Shown piece after piece: positions 61,159 through 64,000 of a stretch of DNA of 64,000 nucleotides; within the stretch, counting starts at the first letter, position 1, and every line of letters begins with the position of its first letter. Origin of the DNA: Streptomyces aureoverticillatus (GTDB lineage Bacteria > Actinomycetota > Actinomycetes > Streptomycetales > Streptomycetaceae). The stretch lies in assembly GCF_014649395.1 (NCBI RefSeq), contig NZ_BMSY01000003.1, positions 62,001 to 126,000 of the forward strand. Direction: 5' to 3'. The notes under the pieces are model-generated. The model was not told the origin of the DNA, did no database searches, and saw nothing but the letters and a program-made list of their open reading frames with translations. The position numbers and the translations under genes were made by a program.

Positions 61159-61535
61159 TCCGTCCCCAGCTCTCCGCCGACGGCCTCGCCGTCCGCCTGC
61201 CGCTCGGCGAGCACGTCGACCCGCTGCTCGACGAACTCGCCCTCGCGTACGCCCAGGACCCCGAGACTGTCGGCCGCCTGCTCGCCGCGCACGCCGCGAG
61301 CGTCGTCGCCCTCGACTACGCGAGGTGCAGCGAGGACGCCACCGACTACGGCCGCGCCGTGCGCGCCGCCGAGGCCGACGCCAGCCGCGAGGCCCTGCTC
61401 GATGACTGCCCGGCCGCCGCCGTCCTCGATCCCCTGCTCGGCGCCGACGACGCGATCACCCTCGCTACCCGCCTCACCCAGGCCGCCGCCCATATCCGCC
61501 ACCGCACCGCACAGGACAGGAACACCCGCCCGTGA
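61155..61535 (+). CDS. Element protein of unknown function
   Basis: 126 residues. Acidic/Ala-rich helical protein (EHVDPLLDELALAYAQDPET, DPLLGADDAITLATRLTQAA) with a C-terminal basic tail. Start and stop overlap neighbours (ATGA both sides), so it is part of one polycistronic unit. No known family. Confidence 0.7.
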   Translation: MIRPQLSADGLAVRLPLGEHVDPLLDELALAYAQDPETVGRLLAAHAASVVALDYARCSEDATDYGRAVRAAEADASREALLDDCPAAAVLDPLLGADDAITLATRLTQAAAHIRHRTAQDRNTRP

Positions 61536-62587
61536 CCGTCACCGCCCTGCCTCTGCCCCACCCGCCGGCCGCTCCGGCGCCCGTGGCGCCGGTCGCCGCA
61601 CCGATCTACCAGCCCGCCCCCGTCGGCACCCCCGCCGACGCGCCCCGCGTGTTCGCCGTGATCTCCGCCGTCATGCGTGACGTGATGCCCGTCGCCAAGG
61701 AGAAGGAGAACCAGCAGCAGCGGTACAAGTTCCGCGGCGTCGACGACGCGATGAGCGCCATGGCCGGACCGATGCGTACGCACGGCTTGATCATCCTGCC
61801 GAGCATCGCCGAGCACCGCGCCGAGCGACGCGGCGACAAGATGACGCACGTCAACATCACCATGCGCTACCACGTCTACGGGCCCGCGGGTGACTGCGTC
61901 ACCGCCGAAGTCCCGGGCGAGGCTTCCGACTTCTCCGACAAGGCCACGAACAAGGCTCAGAGCGCGGCACTCAAGTACCTCTTGTTCACCCTGTTCATGA
62001 TCCCGGTCGACGACCGCAGCATCGACGACGGCGACCGCGACCACCCCGTCGAGCCGCCCGCCGAGCACCGCGCCGAGCGCCAGCAGCGCACCCAGCAGCG
62101 CCAGCAACGCCAACAGCGGGGGCAGCAGCGCCGCAGCAACCGCGCCGAGCCCGGACCGTGGGAGACAAAGGGCCCGCAGCAGAGTGACGAACTGTCCCCC
62201 CACGCACGGCAGTTGCTCGCCTCCGCGCAGGCCGCCACCTCGCCCGACGCGTTCGCCAAGGTGCGCGCCCGCGCCGAGAAGTCCGGCGCCCCGGCTGAAT
62301 TCCTGGCCCGCCTCGACCGTATCGACGCCGAGAAGCGAAAGGCCGCCCAGCAACCGCAGCAGGCCCCGGCAGAGCAGCGGCGCGAGACGCCGCAGCAGGC
62401 AGAGGAACACGTAATCGCCGTCGGCGAGCTGTTCGACGCCGCCCGCACGGCGGGCGTGAGCGACCGCGCCGAGGTCGAGCAGCTGCTCAGCTCTCGCCAC
62501 GGCGTGAAGCCGACCGAGGCCACCGTCGAGCAGCTGCGCGAGATGCGCGACGACCTGCTCGACGCCGCTAAGGGGGTGAGCGTGTGA
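61532..62587 (+). CDS. ERF-family single-strand annealing protein
   Basis: 351 residues from GTG. The ERF core (about 40-170) has PRVFAVISAVMRDVMPVAKE, QQRYKFRGVDDAMSAMAGPM, DKMTHVNITMRYHVYGPAGD, FSDKATNKAQSAALKYLLFT, the classic ERF motifs. A Gln/Arg-rich linker follows (ERQQRTQQRQQRQQRGQQRR) and a C-terminal helical domain. ERF proteins pair complementary strands in phage recombination, usually with a nuclease or SSB. The next gene may be its partner. Confidence 0.9.
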   Translation: MTVTALPLPHPPAAPAPVAPVAAPIYQPAPVGTPADAPRVFAVISAVMRDVMPVAKEKENQQQRYKFRGVDDAMSAMAGPMRTHGLIILPSIAEHRAERRGDKMTHVNITMRYHVYGPAGDCVTAEVPGEASDFSDKATNKAQSAALKYLLFTLFMIPVDDRSIDDGDRDHPVEPPAEHRAERQQRTQQRQQRQQRGQQRRSNRAEPGPWETKGPQQSDELSPHARQLLASAQAATSPDAFAKVRARAEKSGAPAEFLARLDRIDAEKRKAAQQPQQAPAEQRRETPQQAEEHVIAVGELFDAARTAGVSDRAEVEQLLSSRHGVKPTEATVEQLREMRDDLLDAAKGVSV

Positions 62588-63159
62588 GCGCCGAGCAGCA
62601 GGCCGCCGACGAGCAGCCCGCCGAGTCACTGCGCGATCTCGCCACCCAGGAAGCTGTGCTGAAGCTGCTGGCCGAGCGGGTTGCCGCCGCCCAGAAGGAC
62701 GTCAAGGCCCGCACACAAAAGGCCCTGGACGCCGCACAGAAGCGCGACGGTACCGAGCGCGTCGGGGCGTACCTCCCGACCGGCGAGCAGGTCGCCACGA
62801 TCTCACTCCGCAGGGGCGAGACCGGGCCGGTCGTCACCGACGAGGAAGCTCTCGCCCGGTGGGTCCGGCAGACGTGGCCCGACCAGGAGTGGACCGAGAC
62901 CCGCATCGTGCGGACGGTCAAGCCGTGGCGACTGGCCGAGATGCTGGCCGAGATGGATGCGGCCGGCGCGGCGAAGCTGGTCGACAAGACGAGCGGGGAA
63001 GTCCTCGACGTGCCCGGCGTGGCCATCAAGCCGACGCGTGCCCGCACGCACGGGGTCACGTGGCGCACGGGGGGCAAGGATCTGACCGCCGCCGCGTGGC
63101 GCACGGGAGCCCTGTCCGGGCAGCTCGCCGCCCTCACGTCCGGCGGTGACGCCGGATGA
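62584..63159 (+). CDS. Phage-like protein, possible recombination partner
   Basis: 191 residues, ATGA-coupled to ERF (MSAEQQAADEQPAESLRDLA). Residues ~20-60 are a helix with AQKDVKARTQKALDAAQKR; the middle has a compact alpha/beta part (RVGAYLPTGEQVATISLRRG) and AMEDL-like ends. In actinophages ERF/RecT genes are often followed by a protein of this kind, possibly a gam-like or nuclease-inhibitor partner, but this is only context. Confidence 0.6.
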   Translation: MSAEQQAADEQPAESLRDLATQEAVLKLLAERVAAAQKDVKARTQKALDAAQKRDGTERVGAYLPTGEQVATISLRRGETGPVVTDEEALARWVRQTWPDQEWTETRIVRTVKPWRLAEMLAEMDAAGAAKLVDKTSGEVLDVPGVAIKPTRARTHGVTWRTGGKDLTAAAWRTGALSGQLAALTSGGDAG

Positions 63160-64000
63160 CGCGCACCCTCGACCGGGCCGAGCAGCTGATCGCCGAGCGG
63201 TTCACCGACGTGCCCGGGCAGCTCGCCCTCAACACCTCCGGTGGCCTGCGCGTCGGCTCTCTGTGCTCGGGTTACGGCGGACTCGACATGGCCGTATGCG
63301 ACGTGCTCGGCGCGTCCGTGGCGTGGCACTGCCAGCACGACCCCGACGACAAACACCAGTACGCCGCGCGCATCCTGGCCCACCACTGGCCCGAGGTTCC
63401 CAACCACGGCGATGTGACGGCCGTCGACTGGTCGCAGGTCGAGCCGGTCGACGTGCTCACCGCCGGATTCCCCTGCCAAGACGTGAGCCTTGCGGGCAAG
63501 CGCGCGGGCGTCGTCGGCGACACCGTCGTACCCGCGGGCGTGCTGCTGTGCGGGAACTGCCGATGGGGTGAGCACGACCACGCGACGTGTGAGGCCGCCT
63601 CGCCGTCCGGCGCTGTCCCCTCGCGCCTTTCGGGCATGGCCGCCGCCACGGCGGTTGCCGAGCTGAACGCCCGCGACCTCGCCGACCCTGCGGGCCCGCC
63701 GCCCGAGCGCGTGATCAGGGGGACCCGGTCCGGCCTGTGGTTCCACGTCGCCCGCGCAATATCCATCCTGCGACCGAGATTGGTAGTGATCGAGAATGTG
63801 CGCGGACTCCTCTCCGCCAAGGCAGTTCGCAGTGTGGGACCAGACGGCCCGCCTGTGGATGAGGACGGCGGAGACGCCGACACTCTTCGAGCTATCGGCG
63901 CCGTTCTCGGCGACTTGGCCGACCTCGGGCTCGATGCGGAATGGCACGTGCAGCGCGCATCCGAAGTCGGAGCCCCGCACCAGCGTGAGCGGGTTTTCAT
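63156..64000 (+). CDS. C5 cytosine DNA methyltransferase with inserted Cys/His cluster, 3'-truncated by the window
   Basis: 281 residues visible from ATG (ATGA-coupled). Motif I SLCSGYGGLD (about 35-44), motif IV GFPCQD with catalytic Cys107, motif VI ENVRGLL and motif VIII-like GAPHQRERVF are present, so this is an active-site-intact methyltransferase. Between AGKRAGV and GTRSGLW lies a ~75-residue insertion holding Cys132-x2-Cys135, His140, His142 and Cys145, a likely zinc-binding cluster. The target recognition domain and end are off the window. Role may be self-protection of the element from host restriction. Confidence 0.9.
   Translation, partial: MTRTLDRAEQLIAERFTDVPGQLALNTSGGLRVGSLCSGYGGLDMAVCDVLGASVAWHCQHDPDDKHQYAARILAHHWPEVPNHGDVTAVDWSQVEPVDVLTAGFPCQDVSLAGKRAGVVGDTVVPAGVLLCGNCRWGEHDHATCEAASPSGAVPSRLSGMAAATAVAELNARDLADPAGPPPERVIRGTRSGLWFHVARAISILRPRLVVIENVRGLLSAKAVRSVGPDGPPVDEDGGDADTLRAIGAVLGDLADLGLDAEWHVQRASEVGAPHQRERVF

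Overview
The window is high-GC Streptomyces-type chromosome. This rests on strong third-position GC, frequent GTG starts, a Streptomyces-like gene order (purC, purD, dnaX, SRP RNA, upp, tadA, sigF and sigN homologues) and typical families such as ABC-F, SSI-like inhibitor, ECF41 and actinobacterial small proteins. From about 57.42 kb to the right edge it is a mobile element integrated by a large serine recombinase. I cannot name the species.

Layout. 1-2.6 kb: end of an ABC-2 permease with a DesK/NarL-type two-component pair, then tRNA-Gly. 2.7-12.5 kb: purC, a DMFase-like protein, a membrane protein with a degenerate M48 fold, purD, dnaX and the 4.5S SRP RNA, mostly on the minus strand. 12.6-19.9 kb: tRNA-Ser(GGA), glycosyltransferase, GNAT, VOC-cupin fusion, a decayed reductase gene, TetR, sensor-domain protein, EamA and LysR. 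20-31 kb: an ABC-F ATPase behind a leader peptide and attenuator-like hairpin, HhH-GPD repair protein, conserved small proteins, upp, tadA, tRNA-Ser(CGA), sigF/sigN-like sigma genes and a lipoprotein. 31.2-38.8 kb: a MarR-MFS-YceI cluster in which both MFS and YceI carry carboxypeptidase-regulatory-like beta domains, then a TetR-MFS efflux operon with a perfect palindromic operator, then a response regulator with no kinase beside it. 38.9-48.1 kb: amidohydrolase/monooxygenase pair, DUF2797-like, TetR-SDR, MOSC, XAT acetyltransferase, ECF41 sigma with its oxidoreductase, tRNA-Arg and tRNA-Ser(GCT). 48.4-56.3 kb: SSI-like inhibitor, a 1709-residue PAS/pseudokinase/receiver protein with a roughly 900-residue linker, and a divergent TetR/MFS pair with two matching operators.

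At 56.46-57.42 kb an acyl-CoA synthetase gene is cut in the middle. The element follows directly: serine integrase, small membrane protein, XRE repressor, a divergent early control region with palindromes sharing a TTCC/GGAA core, then a rightward chain of ATGA-coupled genes (HTH, small proteins, ERF annealing protein, a partner, and a C5 cytosine methyltransferase with an inserted Cys/His cluster) running off the window.

The best leads are the ABC-F leader/attenuator, the beta-domain MFS/YceI pair, the giant pseudokinase-receiver protein, the acyl-CoA synthetase attachment site with its serine integrase, and the zinc-knuckle methyltransferase. Several tandem repeat arrays (10, 16, 38 and about 25 bp) lie between genes and are unexplained.
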